64,000 nucleotides of DNA from Triops longicaudatus (GCA_022885665.1 JAGQDJ010000035.1:153488-217487), one strand, 5' to 3'; counted from the first letter of the stretch, positions 24,320 to 38,661 are shown. Notes: a model not told the origin generated them from the letters alone. Numbers and translations are program-made.

Positions 24320-25340
24320 TATTTGGTTCAATTCTATGATTCTTGAAGTTTTTTTTTCGATTATTTTTGACAGCACTTCTATTGTATTGTTGTAAACCGA
24401 AATTACTAAGCCGTTCGTTTTTCACAAATTGTACTCCACGTTGAGCGAGTGAAAAGGGTTAGACGAGTTTTCCTGGGCTCTGATTGCTCAGCGTGATATT
24501 CATGGAGAGAGTAATGATAGGAAAGTAGTACGCTGCGGGTGATAAATATCTATTATTAACGGAATGCAGTTGTAAAATTTCGGATAGAGAAGACATGGGA
24601 ACACTTTGGGCCTGCAAATGTTTTTCGCTGTTCAGTTGAAGTACTAACTTATCTGTTATACGAAATTATATTCTCTCTATAGAAGTGTCACTACGGCCAG
24701 ACGACTGACGGTGTCATAAACTGGAAGGAGAAATAAAGCAATCGTTAAATCTTTACCATTATTTTTCAATTAGTCGTACTCGTTGGATATATTGGATTGG
24801 GCTCTCCGTCATGAGTAAACTAAATCAAGTTTTTTTTTCTCAGTATTACATGCGTTTGTCTTTATTGTAAGTCCCCATCTGATTTTTTGGTCCTTAGAGC
24901 TTCGTGAATGAAATAATCGTAACTTCCTATTTAATAGTTCCAGTTGCGTTTAGCGTGAGATGTTTCCCTAGCTTTGCCGTATGTAATCTAACCTCACCTA
25001 ATTAACATGACCTAACCCAACTTCATGTAACCCAACCAGGCTGAACATGAATTTGCCTAGCCAAAGCCAAAACTTATCAAATTTAACCGACTCTAAAGTT
25101 TTGGTCCCTTAAACCGTTTTCCTAGAAGTAAAGCAATGAAGTCAGAGCCACTTTAATTTCTCACATTATCTTTGATGAGTGTTTCTCCATGTATACTATG
25201 AGGCTTTGTGTGTAAGCATTAATTCTTTAATGCACCGAAACATCCCAATCTCTTCCATCGTGTCTTTGTCTAACTGCCTAGCTACGAAATCGTCTCATAT
25301 CTTCTCTACCAAAAAAATGGACAAGGGAAGAAATACGGTA
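24320..25340. other. Upstream region of the inotocin-type receptor
   Basis: Expected to hold the promoter and 5' UTR of the receptor on the minus strand. No coding sequence was recognised. A degenerate array of CCTAA-like strings occurs near 24985-25045. Confidence 0.4.
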
Positions 25341-26116
25341 CAGTCAAAGCTTGCTTATTCGTGGTGTTCTATTCGCGGTTTCCGTATTCACGAACGAAAT
25401 TACTGAAACCTATTCTAATTGTTCGCAAAAAAATCTTTGTCGCGGGCTGGTGCTGGTCGAGGAACGTGTATAATCGTTGCCTGCTCAATGCTGACCCTGA
25501 CATGACTGTTAATGGTTTTGTATAAATGAGTAGAATATAGCTGGTAGTTTGTTTTGAAACACGTGCCCAGAAAAAATATTGGGCTCAGAAGAGGAACATG
25601 AAAATAAAGCTATGGCTCATTGTTTCAGTCCTCAGCATAATGGTATTGACCGTCCAAGATGTTTACAAAAAGTGTAAATCGGGAGGCAAATTAAAAAAGC
25701 GCGCAGAACGATTTAAGTAGAATGAAGAGAGGGAATGAGATTTGCTAGTCATATTTGCAAATTTTTTCTTGAAACTTTAACTTCAATAGAGACAGTGTTC
25801 TTTCTAAAGAAACATACGTAAAGTATATGCCATAACAGTAATTGAAATCAGTTACAGTTTATATGATTTTCAAGGTAGTAAATCAGGAAGAAATGATCAT
25901 TTTAACGCAAACACTTTTAGTTTAACTATAACTAAGCCCCCGTTTTCTATTGCAGTCTTCAGTGAAAATTTTCTGCATTAGCTTATCTTTGTTTTCCAGA
26001 ACTTTAGAACGAATGCCCGTCTTTCTGTATATTGTACCACTCCGCGTCTGATCTTTTCTACCGTTCGCAGATTTTTTAACGGAAACCTATCATTCACGAA
26101 TAAGTAGCTTGGACGG
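25341..26116. mobile_element. pogo/Tigger-like non-autonomous DNA transposon
   Basis: Terminal inverted repeats of about 45 bp: the left end starts CAGTCAAAGCTTGCTTATTC and the right end, read inwards, starts CCGTCCAAGCTACTTATTCG; both continue to GTTTCCGT. Each end is flanked by the dinucleotide TA (25339-25340 and 26117-26118), the target duplication of the Tc1/mariner/pogo group. The 776-bp interior has no intact transposase, so it is a MITE-like or deleted copy. Confidence 0.75.
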
Positions 26117-26118
26117 TA

Positions 26119-26721
26119 GAACGCTTTGTGTATAAGCAAAAATAATGTTTTAAAAATTTTACTTTTTTTCTAGGATAACCCACTTCGGTTCTAACACAAG
26201 CACAGTTAAGATAAGAAACACAAATATTTGTTTTTGTCCGTGGGCGATTTGCACAACTGCTGTTGCTTTCCTTGTTAGATCCCAAACCCTTCTGGGGTAA
26301 ACTTGGGTGCTTGCTGATAATTTATCACTGTTGACACAAAAGATTTTGAGGAAAGAAGGGGTAGCTCGCTTGCTCACGTAATGTTGTGCAAATTTTTAGT
26401 TCATCAAAATGGTTTGTTCTGGCTTGTGCAAGTCAGGGTAGACCGTTAAGGAAGAAGCTGGTTACGGATGATTAGAAAACATTGTCTAGCTGCACACTTT
26501 TATTCTTAAGCGCTTTGTACCACTAACGAGGCATTCCGTGAAGTTTTAACTTTGTTGATGACAAGTTAAGCTCGTTGGACTGGAAAGGGGTTGAAAAGAA
26601 AGCAAATAGCACGGTTGCATACCGCATACTAACATATCTTCGTCGGCAGAACGGACACTGTGTTAAGCCAGAAATAAACTCCGGCGGACGTATTTTTCTC
26701 GGAACTTTATGGAAAGTTTAC
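26119..26721. other. Non-coding stretch
   Basis: Lies between the pogo-like element and the unknown basic-protein exons. Nothing recognised. Confidence 0.4.
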
Positions 26722-27221
26722 CTTGCCCGGACACGGACGCCTTAGGCGTCATTTTTCGGTCGTTGACGGTTGCGTTCGTGGGGCAAGACTGACGGCGTTT
26801 TCGGACTATAGACTGAACCTTACTACCCGCCCCTGTCCGTTTTTCTACTCTTAGGCGCCCCTTTTCTTTAATATTAGCTCCGGACGATCCAGGACGCAAG
26901 TCTGGGAAGATTTCGGTCGTTCGACAGCGCGCAATACCGTAGTATGCGGTTTGCGTTTAGGGGGTTGGTTTGGTGCCAATTTGTACGAGAACAATGAATT
27001 GTAGACAGAAAAAACAGGAGACAAAATGGCTGAAGGGTGAAAATACCTTTAGAAGGTTGCGTATTGACAGGTATAGATAAAGAGGGCGAAGGCAAGTTAC
27101 ATGAAACTTTTATGGCAAGAGAAGACAACGGCAGTTGGCAGTCGAATGCATGGAAGTTTGCTGAGTTCTTGCCCGTTCGGGACAATTTGGCAAGTGAGGC
27201 AAACGGCGAATTGTTGCTGGT
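26722..27221 (-). CDS. Two exons of an unknown basic protein
   Basis: Exon 27221-27047 follows an acceptor (TTCCTTCAG), is open for 58 codons and ends at a GT donor in phase 1. Exon 26901-26722 follows TCTTCCCAG, starts in the matching phase and ends at G/GTAAAC, again phase 1. Both are GC-rich islands in AT-rich DNA, which supports coding. The first is polar (LSRTGKNSANFHAFDCQ), the second strongly basic (VEKRTGAGSKVQSIVRKRRQ). No domain was recognised; a nuclear protein is a guess from composition. Flanking exons were not found. The basic segments at 20 kb and 37.3 kb have similar composition but no proven link. Confidence 0.4.
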
Positions 27222-28829
<1,608 letters not shown>

Positions 28830-29041
28830 TGTCACGTTATATATCTTTTTATGCTAACTCTCACTTTTTTACAACAATCAAATTTTACACTGGAGAAACG
28901 GAACTGGTTCAATTGAAGGTCAAGAAGGAACTAACTATTACAGGCTGGGTGCAGGGAATTTAATTCTTAGTAACAATGAATCTTAAGATTCATCGTTGCG
29001 TGGCTACAAAATTTAACTGTTAGGCAACAATGAACGCCACA
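28830..29041 (+). mobile_element. LTR-like solo element, copy A
   Basis: Begins TGTCACGTTA and ends GAACGCCACA. It is flanked by a perfect 4-bp duplication, GTAT (28826-28829 and 29042-29045). The right-hand 190 bp is closely similar to copy B at 31190-31476, including an internal hairpin centred near 28985. It lacks about 75 bp of the left part present in B. TG...CA ends with a 4-bp duplication fit a solo LTR of a Gypsy/BEL-type retrotransposon; a short TIR element is an alternative. Confidence 0.7.
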
Positions 29042-29045
29042 GTAT

Positions 29046-30433
29046 TCTACCACCAGAGGGACCATACAGGGGAAATTAAATCTTAATATACAAGTCTGGG
29101 TTTATTCTCAAATAGTAAGGGTATTCATAGGAAAATAGTAGAAATAGCTCGTTAGAGAAAATCCCTTCCGGCTTCGTCCGGAACAGACACATTTACAATT
29201 CATTAGACCATAGTACATGGTTGCTCGGCAGCGCCACTACAGACAGATTTTAGCTGCTGCAGCCACAAAGCTGGCGAGTGAAGGAAAGACTTTTGGGGCA
29301 GTTGCAATGATTTGAGCGTTGAAATAAACTCGTGCTTGCGTCAATTACGAAGAAATTGCGCTCGTTCATTACTTAGTCTGCGACATAAGAATAATAGGTG
29401 TAGGAATCTTGTTTCGCTTGTGCTTGACATGGACGTCCATCCGAATCGGACTTTTGAATGCGTTTGAGGTAGCTTTTACTAAGATAATGGTATCATGTCT
29501 TATTCTGTTTTGTTTGCACAGGAGGTATTAATAAACGAAATATAAGCATGTTAGGCTTATTTCACATTTATGCACTTCATAGCGAGGCTGTTGTTTTTCT
29601 CGCTCATCGAAAACGTTAGCTTATTTAGTGCTTTCTTAGACGCAATTCCGAATTTTGACGATTTTTGGTGACATGTAGAATCCTGAATCCAAAAATTACC
29701 CCTAATCAACTAATTTTTCCTATTCTGGGCATCATGAAATCAAGAAGAACACAGCTTGTAGCTTACAATGCTCAATACTACATTCCTTATGTAATATATT
29801 TAATTCATGATAAATGTACGTTCCACCTTACAGGTAAATTCTCCACACCGTTACACACGTTCAAAATAGAGTCAGTAGTATTTAACATAGATGGTCGTAT
29901 TTAGGGTCAAGCATAGGGAGAAATAGAGAGCTAATTCACAGAAATATCTTTGTCGAAAAGTCTTGAGAATAAATAACTTTAATTACAAACGAAAGAAACA
30001 GTAGGATAACAATGTGAAATGTTAAGTATGTTACCTAGCGTTTCAAACTTTAAATATTGTATTAATTAGTGGATTAAGGTTTCACAGCAAAACTTTAACA
30101 GCTTGTAACTCGTTAACAAAAAGATCCCACTTTTCTTTCCCGCGTTTAATTTTTGGACAAACGGAACGAAACTAGGAAATTTGATACAGAATAGGAGGTT
30201 TCGTCAGAATCTGTTATCCAGGATTGAACTGAATTAGTAACCTGGATATAATCTTGGGTATTAACTTCATAAACGGAAAATATGTACGCATGTTTTCAAT
30301 TATTTTATTTTTTATTTAAACCAGCGTGAGCAAACGCTTTTTGCTGTCGTGTGTATTAAAAAAAAACTTCCTTGGTTAGATATTAATTACAAGGTACGAA
30401 GTACTGTACTGTGGTAAGCAGATAAAAGTTTAC
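29046..30433. other. Gene-poor stretch
   Basis: Between the LTR-like copy and the SINE-like copy. AT-rich, with no supported exon, RNA gene or regulatory element. Confidence 0.4.
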
Positions 30434-30600
30434 CGAGCAAAACACAGAAGTCTAATTAGGCCTCTTGAGGCTGATTTACCTTCATTAAGAAGGTGAATGG
30501 ACTCGAACCAATCGCTTGCAAGGCAGACCGCGCACTTCAAAAGCATACAACTTAACCTACTCACTATGTAAATGGGGCGTTTCGATGTAGGGAAGGAGTT
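30434..30600 (-). repeat. tRNA-derived SINE-like copy 1
   Basis: Read on the minus strand it contains a perfect pol III B box (GGTTCGAGTCC) about 30 nt after GTGCGCGGTCTGCCTTGCAA, and a near-consensus A box (TAGTGAGTAGG) about 35 nt further upstream. The 3' part (CACCTTCTTAATGAAGGTAA and on through CAAGAGGCCTAATTA) matches copy 2 in inverted orientation. No cloverleaf is intact, so it is not a tRNA gene. Confidence 0.6.
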
Positions 30601-30984
30601 TTTGGTTTTTAATCGAGAAGAGAAGACGGCGGAATAAGACTAGGTATTAACAGAAATCTTTATAAAAATACAGTTTTGATGCTATAATTAGAACTGGGGC
30701 GAAAACCCTTTTAAAACTAGTAGCTAATAGCTAATTAAATTTGTTTATTAAATAAAGTTTTAAGCATTTAAAATGTATTCTCCCTTATTTTCTCCTTCCA
30801 AGACTTCGGAGCCATGCAAGGAAATTTGTTTGCTTTATTCCAATTGTCAGCACTACTTTATCTCAAAATATTTTGCCACATTATTTAAACTCAAAAGATT
30901 TCAAAGATAGTGGTGTAGCTTTGAAATTCAAAGCGATTGACCACAAAATTTAAAAGAAGCGCTCAGCCGTCACCTGCACAAGTC
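30601..30984. other. Spacer between the inverted SINE-like copies
   Basis: AT-rich. No gene or element recognised. Confidence 0.4.
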
Positions 30985-31165
30985 AGGCTACGAACACTAG
31001 TTCTAAACGTGCCATTTGATCACTGGGGAAGTTCAATACTTTTAAGAATGCGCGGTCTAGCTCTCACCTTACCTGTGATTGGTTCGAGTCTCTTCACCTT
31101 CTTAATGAAGGTAAATCCGCTTCAAGAGGCCTAATTACACTTTCTGTGCTCGGTAAAATTTTATG
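30985..31165 (+). repeat. tRNA-derived SINE-like copy 2
   Basis: Contains TGCGCGGTCTAGC, the B box as GGTTCGAGTCT and the tail CACCTTCTTAATGAAGGTAA, each corresponding to copy 1 on the other strand. The upstream A-box region is degraded. It ends about 25 bp before LTR-like copy B. Confidence 0.55.
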
Positions 31166-31189
31166 GCATATACAGTACATGGCATATAT

Positions 31190-31476
31190 TGTTACGTTCT
31201 ACTCCTTTTCAAATTCCGTTTATTCGTAACTTCCAATTTACATCAACACCAAAACGAACTCCAATCCAAAATCACACAAAAACACTCTCCTTCTCGTGCT
31301 AACTCTCACTTTAAGTTTACAACAATCAAATTTCACGTTCAAGAAACGGAACTGGTCAAAAAGAAACTAACTATTACAGGCTGGGTGCAGGGGATTTCAT
31401 TCTTACCAACAATGAATCTTAGGATTCATTGTTGGGCGGCTACGAAATTTACTGTTGGGTAGCAACGAACGCCACA
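31190..31476 (+). mobile_element. LTR-like solo element, copy B
   Basis: Begins TGTTACGTTC and ends GAACGCCACA; these ends are imperfect 10-bp inverted repeats. It is flanked by the 4-bp duplication ATAT (31186-31189 and 31477-31480). The length is 287 bp. It contains a 13-bp perfect hairpin (CCAACAATGAATC, loop TTAG, GATTCATTGTTGG). The sequence matches copy A over its right two thirds. Confidence 0.7.
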
Positions 31477-31480
31477 ATAT

Positions 31481-34400
31481 AAAGCTAGTCATAATAATTT
31501 AGAACATTTCCCTTTTTTACAATATATTTCCGAGACATTTTAACGAACTTTTTCACCGCTTTGAAGCTTTCAGTATTTTTGAGGAATATTTCCGCGTTGA
31601 AGTGTAATTTCATTTTTTTAGTTCCCTACAGGATTGGATGCGGTAAGAAAAATATCCCTCTCCCCTTTCCCCAAATGTACTAAGTCATTCCTCTTTTGGT
31701 ACATATGTTTGTTATTTAAGTTATTTTTGTATTTCTGTTGACTGTACATAACAGTTTTACCGCAATAGGCAAAAGCCTACGCGGTCAGTCAATAAAAATG
31801 ATTAAAAAAATACAGCTAGCGGGTAAAAGTAAAAGGGATTTTTTGTTACCGTACAGCGGTAAAGTGTTTAGCCCGATATTTTGAAATTCTTGCGGTGGAG
31901 GTGTTCTTAATTGGATTGCGTGAAAGTAACATACATTATTAATTTTCAGTATGGTGAAATAATGTCGGAAGTTGCCCATATTTCTTCTCGTACTTTTTAC
32001 TTCCTAGAGCTGCTTTAAAAAACGGCGCTCCTGGTTGCGTTAACCTTCCTTCTGAAAGAACTACAATCTTCTTCCTTCACTCCCGTAATAAACATTTTGA
32101 CACATAAGCAATTCAATATAGCCTACGTTGTCAAGTCCACAATGCAATAGCGCACTTCAATAACTAAATAACCTGAGACAGTCGAAGACGCGAATACATC
32201 GCAGATGCGATGTCAGTTGTCTGTTCAACAAACAGACAACTAAACTTAAGCGTAAGCCTTGCTTGTAAGCAACGAAAGATTGGAAGATAAGAAAGAAATC
32301 CTCATTGAAAACTGAAGGCATTTGTGGTCAACGATACAAAAACGAAATGTCCAAGCACCGAACTCATTGGCTAAGGACTATCCGTTTAATATGCCTCTAT
32401 AGGACAATCATATTGGTCAGTAATGAACGCTTTTTGAAGCTTAACTCAAAAATATCGAACGTTATTAGACGCTTTTTTGGGGGCAATTTTTCATTCATCT
32501 TTAATAAACATGTCTGGGTGCTAATCGTCTCATTTTACGTTTGCGTACAATGCTAACAAGTTTAAAGTACGGTATAATTCTCGTAGCGAGTATACTTGGG
32601 TGGTTTTGTTGTAATACACTTAAAGACTTCCGTAAGCTGAGTTTATAAGACGCTTAACATTCATTGAAAAGACGCGTGAAGACATTCTGAGTCACTTGCT
32701 TTTTTTATGCGAAAGAAGTACTTTTGGGTAGAAAAGTGTGTGCAACGAAGTTGGATCATTTTCGATTATGCTTTCCTACCTAGGTTTAATTTGCAGATCG
32801 GGCTTTGAGTGGGTGAGATTTCAAGGCTAGAGAGGATGACGGTTTTGCAGACCGAATTCTAGTCCATTTGTGTACGCATCATTCAATGGACTGTAATATG
32901 TCGGAAAAGATTAGCCACCGAAATTAATTGTGCTGTACTAGGTTGCAGATTCTTACAGCATTGTCGCGGTTTAGAGAGATACAAAGCCGATTAAAGTTTC
33001 GATTATGCAATGCAGTAGAGGCATGCCATTACAACAGTTAGCTTTACTAAGAGATGCTATGCCTTGTGTATTGTTTCTTGTTTTCTAGATTTGTAAGAAA
33101 CACCCGGAATGAAAAATAACTTCAGATTTGTGTTTTTGTGTCGACCATTCTCCCTGCGTGAGAAGTTCGTTTTACAATGTAGGAAGCTAAAAAATAATCC
33201 TAAAATTTTTTCCCTCATTTTTATGCTTAGCGTGTTGAAAATGTTGTTTAACCCAACTCATATTTACGGAAGCTCTCGAAGAATAGCCCAAATTTGCGAA
33301 TAGCACTAAACATAGCATAACTTTATTATGTCGTATGGTTCATTACAATTTTGAAACAGTTTTTCGCATTCATTCGCAAAATAGATTTTAAACACATTTA
33401 TATCGTGAAATGCTCATCAGTTGTAGCTTTTCTACAACATTTTTGTTGACCGCCGTTTCTTCTGCTACCTGCGGTGTTAACGATTCCTTTGCATACAGGC
33501 AATACAAGACTAAATTGTTTGAATACATTTACAGTTCATTGTCACAAGTGTTGTTAACTTTGTTGTACGAGGTTAATGGGATTGTTACACAAATAAAACC
33601 TAAGTTTACGAAGAGTGTCATGTGTTTAGGGGGGCGCAATTTACATCTGCGTTTTACATTCGGACTGGGCACCATCGAAGTTCGCTACGCCACTGACGCC
33701 CATCAAGTGACTTGAAGTGTAATCTAAGCGTAAAGACGAAAGTCGTCTAATCAATCATTTTTAAACACTTGAAGTACGCGCCGATGTCTTTTTCTTAGGA
33801 AGCTAAACAACTTAAATTTGGATTTTTTTCATTATTTTTTTCTGCATTTCCTATTTTTGACGATTTTCTATTTTTGACTACATTATTAAACTTGTGTCCC
33901 CCTGTGTTTCTTGATAACAGATTTTTTTCTTCTATTAGGTCGTCCAAGAAGTTCGTGCACAGATTTTTCAGTCGTTTTTGCCCCCAGAATTCTTCATTCG
34001 TTGTCAATTTAAACAACGCTGAATTCTATCAAAATTGATTTTCCTTTGCAGAACATTCGGCAATACAAGCATAATCATCCAAGACAAAAAAAAATCTGTC
34101 AGGCTCGCCATGCAACGCTGTTTGCAACCACAGTAACACTGTTGCCATGAAGCTTGCCCCAGAAGAAAAACACGATTGTGTCGCCCATACTCGACAAACC
34201 TAAAAAAAAGTCTCAAAAATAGAAAAATTTTCTCCGTGGCGTCACGTAGGCCTGCTGAAAAACTTAGTAACCCAATCGTCTACTCCTTGGGTGATCGGAA
34301 TTTCTTGAGCTATTTCTGGTATTAGTTGAACGGAATTTTGTCCACTTGGCACCGATGTCAGACCTTACTTCACAACTTCATTAATTTTTATGGTGTTCTT

Positions 34401-37400
34401 CTTTTGGGTTGATGAAAAAAAAACTTCTAAGAAAAAAAAAAATACATTTGAAGGACGTAAAACGAAAGAAAATGTCAGTAAAGCAAATTCGTTACCTGTT
34501 GCAAAATAAATTGCATTTTTGAACATTAAAAGTTTGAAACTGCTGCGAACAAATTATGGCAATTAACAAGCTTCGTCGATCATGATCGTTTAGTTAAAAG
34601 TCTGTTTCTCGTCTTTTATGGGTCTTTTCTGTAAAAGAGCATTTTATCTCTATCGTTTCCATGCTGTTTCTTGCAACTTGTCTCTCTGATCTCTACTGGG
34701 AGTCGTATGCTACCTGTAGGGATTATTTATACTGACATGCTACGTAGAACAAGACTCGCACGTTTAGGATGGTGATTAACGCCGAGTTTCTACTGACAAG
34801 TTGTGCAAATCAACATACACGAGCGTCAGCATCAACCTCATTTAAATTACATGTTTGTGCGAGTCAACCCTTACCCGTATGACTTGCAAAACTCTACTGT
34901 GGAAACTCGGCATAAACCTACTGTATGTTACCATACGTTTTGTACGTCACTTAAAGGCGTATAAGTACACGTGTCACGACGTAATAGTAGGAAAGAGCAA
35001 TGCTTACATCAGTATTATTTAATTTGGTGAAAAATAAATACTGTTACATTACAATTACTTTTATTTAAAACCTACGATTAAATTATTTTTTTTAAAGTAT
35101 AGTGGTCTCCACTTAATTTAACAGTGGTTATTTGAATAAGCCGCACAATTGAATGAAAAGCTGATGATCCCGTTTTAACACCCATTCAATTCAATGTAAA
35201 CTTACTTCTTTTTATTTAATAATTGAACACTTCGCTTTTTTACAAACACTTTAAAGCCCCACGTGTATCTTACAATGCTGAATGACTTTGTGTAAATGAA
35301 TACGGATCTTTGGCAGTAACCTTTGACATGATAAAGTTACAATTCATATGAAAGGCTTGAAAGGTCTTACGCGCAAAGAAAGCTTAAGTCCTTCGCCATC
35401 AACTTTCACCGTTGACGACATACCAATAAACCAATTGCGCCAAGTTTTCGCAAAATTGAAAGAGAATAAAATAGAAGCAAACATTGCCCGAAAGAAAAAT
35501 GCTATATACACAACTTCGTATTTTTTAATACTCCGCACATTTGAATACCGTCCGTCCCGAGCCTATTCAAATAAGCGGGTTTGCATAATGATCGTTACTT
35601 TGCCATTACTTTTAGTGCAAATGCTGTTTTTGTACGGCAAGCTGTCAAAATTTTCGAGATCCTAAAATCATATCAAAAGAAGAATAGGTCTACTTAAGGC
35701 CCCGGTAGACTTAACTATTAGTATTTTCCGAAAATAAAAATATAGGAATATCGCTTCCTCCGTAGATTGATCCCCCGTAAGTCTGTTATTGTAACTAAAA
35801 GCAAAGGTTGAATGAAGACGAAGAGAAACTTTGGATAGAGGCACAGTATTGAGAAAAAAAAAGCTTATAATGTCGCTGACACTTTAACTAATTGCTGATT
35901 TGGAGGAACTTAAGGCTACTTGCAAATTAAATAAAAAATTCACCAATTAGCCATAGCTCGCTGATTTGTTGTAGGCGGTGTCTGAAGCGCGGTGCCGGAG
36001 ACAAAGTCTGGCAGTGAAAGGAAAAAAGCATTTGAGCAATTTGAGCCACATGCTCGCATAGATTTTTTTCTCACTACTGTAAATCCCAATATTGTCATAC
36101 AGAACCTTTAAATTTTCAGACACGATATTACAAAAAGTACCTGACCGATTTTGTTTCTTCTTCTACTTTAAGATTTCAAGAAATCAGTCTTAGTGCACCA
36201 GTTCGCTTGATTTTTGTTTTTACGTGCAAGAAAAAGTAGCGAAAATTCAACTGGAATTTACAAACTTATTAAAGGATTTTTTTAAAAGACAAAGTAACGC
36301 ACTAGACATCTCTAACGCCAACTTTACTATCAGAACGGTTTCTTCGATTTTTGAACACCATTTTTACAGTGTAATGTCTTTGTCAATCTTAGGCATGGGA
36401 TTTCCAAAACACAACTTCCTCACTTTCTTTTCTTTACGGGTTTTCTACCTTTCTGTACGAAATCAAAGGAGTTATAATTACAGTATAATATGGTTATTTT
36501 TCGTGTCTAGTAAGTTACATTACAATTTTCAAAGAGAGTAAAAATGGAATGAGTACATTACATTACATTGTTACAGAGAGAAAAATGTAACGAATACATA
36601 AAAATTACCCCCAAAAAGTAATTGGCATTACAAATTATCATTGCTTCTAATCACTACACAACACTGATCTCGAGCAAAGCCCACGCTGACGAAAAGAAAA
36701 AAAAAACGATCAAAATGTACCAATACATATACAGTTTTAATTTAGTATCTCCGTTTTCTTAGGATAAGAAACTCGCGTGTTATTTTTCCACGACTGCACT
36801 TTTACAGTCCCAAAATTGGTTCCTTTCATCGGACTTCGCTATGAAAGCATTGGTTTTTGCTTAATACCGCCTGCTCGAGTCGATGTTCGAGACAAGCAAT
36901 ATACCGTACGCTCAAGTGTTTATCTTTTGCAACTCAACAGAGAACATAACTGACAATGCCGTCTACTATCGTGTGACTTGCCTTCAGAAACGTATAACTT
37001 TACATATATGTCCGGCTTTAGATAGGCACTTGTGTATTGATGCGTTTCCAAAGTTTTTCTTTGTTTTTCCGAAAAGATGAAGGGAAGTCAATAAGGCGTG
37101 GAAATTTCGGGGTGGGGGGGGGGGGGTGCTGAAACAAAAGTATCTTTGTTATAGATGTTGATGACAGTAATTATTGAATACGACGACTTTTTTCGCTCGC
37201 CTTGAGGCCTTCGTCATCGGCGTTGGTTTCGCTCTGCTTGCTGCTTTATTCCCAAGCCACCTGGGATGTTTAGCTTGCGGAGGAAGTCTTATTTCAACCA
37301 GTTGGCCTGCACTTGCCAGTTGTACCAAAGCACTTCGTACACTTCGGTCTAGACACGTACCGACAGTAACCAATACAGAAAATACTGTAGTATTTAAAAA

Positions 37401-38502
37401 CTAATATTCGAAACTTGTAAAGTATTAATTCGACGATCTTGACCAAAAAATTGTCGCCCTGTGTGAAAATGATCTTGTCAGTTTCTTTATGCCTTAACGT
37501 GGCTTTGCGTGCAAGTTTACATCACATGTGCGTGTAAAGACTTGTAGTGCAAGGCTTCGTGTCATGAAATAGGAGTTACGGGAAATTTGATACACAACAC
37601 TGCTGTCCAAATCACCTCGTTAGGAAAATAGTCCGAGGTAAGATATTGTTACTTCTGTCCCAGGTTATATCACCCTCTCTCAATGAAAAATTGTGAATCT
37701 CACACACCGCTTTATCTGGGGCTAAGGAACTTTTGTCGGTTTTTGTGCTGATAACCTTGACGCTTCGCACTACTTAAACGATTATTGATCGGAAGTGGTT
37801 GATTCGGCAAGTTTTTCTTGCTATAAAGGGAGCTGCTATTATTCCCCACCTTAGGATACATATTTTGTCTTTTAAACACGAGAGTAATTTTTGTTACATG
37901 AGAGCAATGCACTGTACTTCCCCACCCCATACGAAATGTGACGTTTTTTTTCTCTCTTTTCAAACTAATGATGTCCTTTGATCCTTACGTCACGCCACAT
38001 GACATTGCATTCATGGAACTGCATTTTTAACACGGTTCCACGAATAGCCCCGGACCAAGAATAGCTTGATGAAATATCTACCGGAAGCTAATCTTCAATG
38101 CGCTAGTCATTATGAAGTCAGCGTAATACATTTTTGCAAGCATTGGCAATGCGTTATGCCTCTTCGTGGGCTTCTGTTCTGTCTACGTGATGCATTGCGT
38201 ACTCGAAGTTAGTCCTTCGTCAGTTTCTAGGTAACGGAACGCCGACAGGGACTTTTACGATTCAATTAAGCCGTCTCACACCCAGACATCCAAAAGAGCT
38301 GAACTACAGTTACGTAAGGACCAGGGCTTAAAAGATATGTATCATTTTTTTACAGTTATTCATTACCGTCGAACGTGGGGCAGCCAAGCGAAGGTTGCGC
38401 ATTCTGCACTGTTGCCTCTTTTTGCTAACAAACTATATTGAGGGATATTGAAGGTATGAGAACCGGAAACGAGTTTTCAGTGGCTTATGAGCACGCCATT
38501 AG
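31481..38502. other. Long gene-poor stretch
   Basis: About 7 kb without a supported gene. One GC-richer island at 37149-37400 (minus strand, 74 residues, ending in a basic stretch SRAKPTPMTKASRRAKKVVV) might be an exon but has no domain or clear partner. A poly-G run lies near 37114-37126. Two adjacent hairpins lie at 32197-32240. A loose inverted pair containing TTATTTGAATA occurs near 35120 and 35565. Confidence 0.4.
32197..32240. repeat. Two adjacent perfect hairpins
   Basis: CATCGC-AGAT-GCGATG (32197-32212) is followed after 3 nt by GTTGTCTGTT-CAACA-AACAGACAAC (32216-32240). Both stems are perfect. No T-run or coding frame is next to them. Confidence 0.6.
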
Positions 38503-38510
38503 GTTAGCAT

Positions 38511-38661
38511 CAGGGGCGTCACGAGGGGGAGTTGGGGGGTGCATCCCCCAATAATTGGTCAAAAGCCAATTCAGTAAAGAAGTATCACAGTCGAGTCGGT
38601 AAAATCGTCAAGTACAGTGATTAAGGCATCCCCCAACGAAAACACCCTGGCGACGCCCCTG
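38511..38661. mobile_element. hAT-superfamily MITE with 8-bp target duplication
   Basis: The left end reads CAGGGGCGTCACGAGGG and the right end, read inwards, CAGGGGCGTCGCCAGGG. A perfect 8-bp duplication GTTAGCAT flanks both sides (38503-38510 and 38662-38669). Length is 151 bp with no coding capacity. 8-bp duplications and CAGGGGCG ends are typical of hAT elements. The same 11-nt terminus occurs alone at 39290. Confidence 0.9.

Noticed and set aside
30480..30580. tRNA gene on the minus strand
   Set aside because: A and B boxes are present but no cloverleaf stems pair; it matches the second SINE-like copy.
35112..35590. Second pogo-like element around TTATTTGAATA inverted pair
   Set aside because: The shared core is only about 11-15 bp and there are no clear ends or TA duplications.
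37149..37404. Open frames on both strands at a GC-rich island
   Set aside because: No domain, no clear splice partner; kept only as a weak exon candidate in the gap description.
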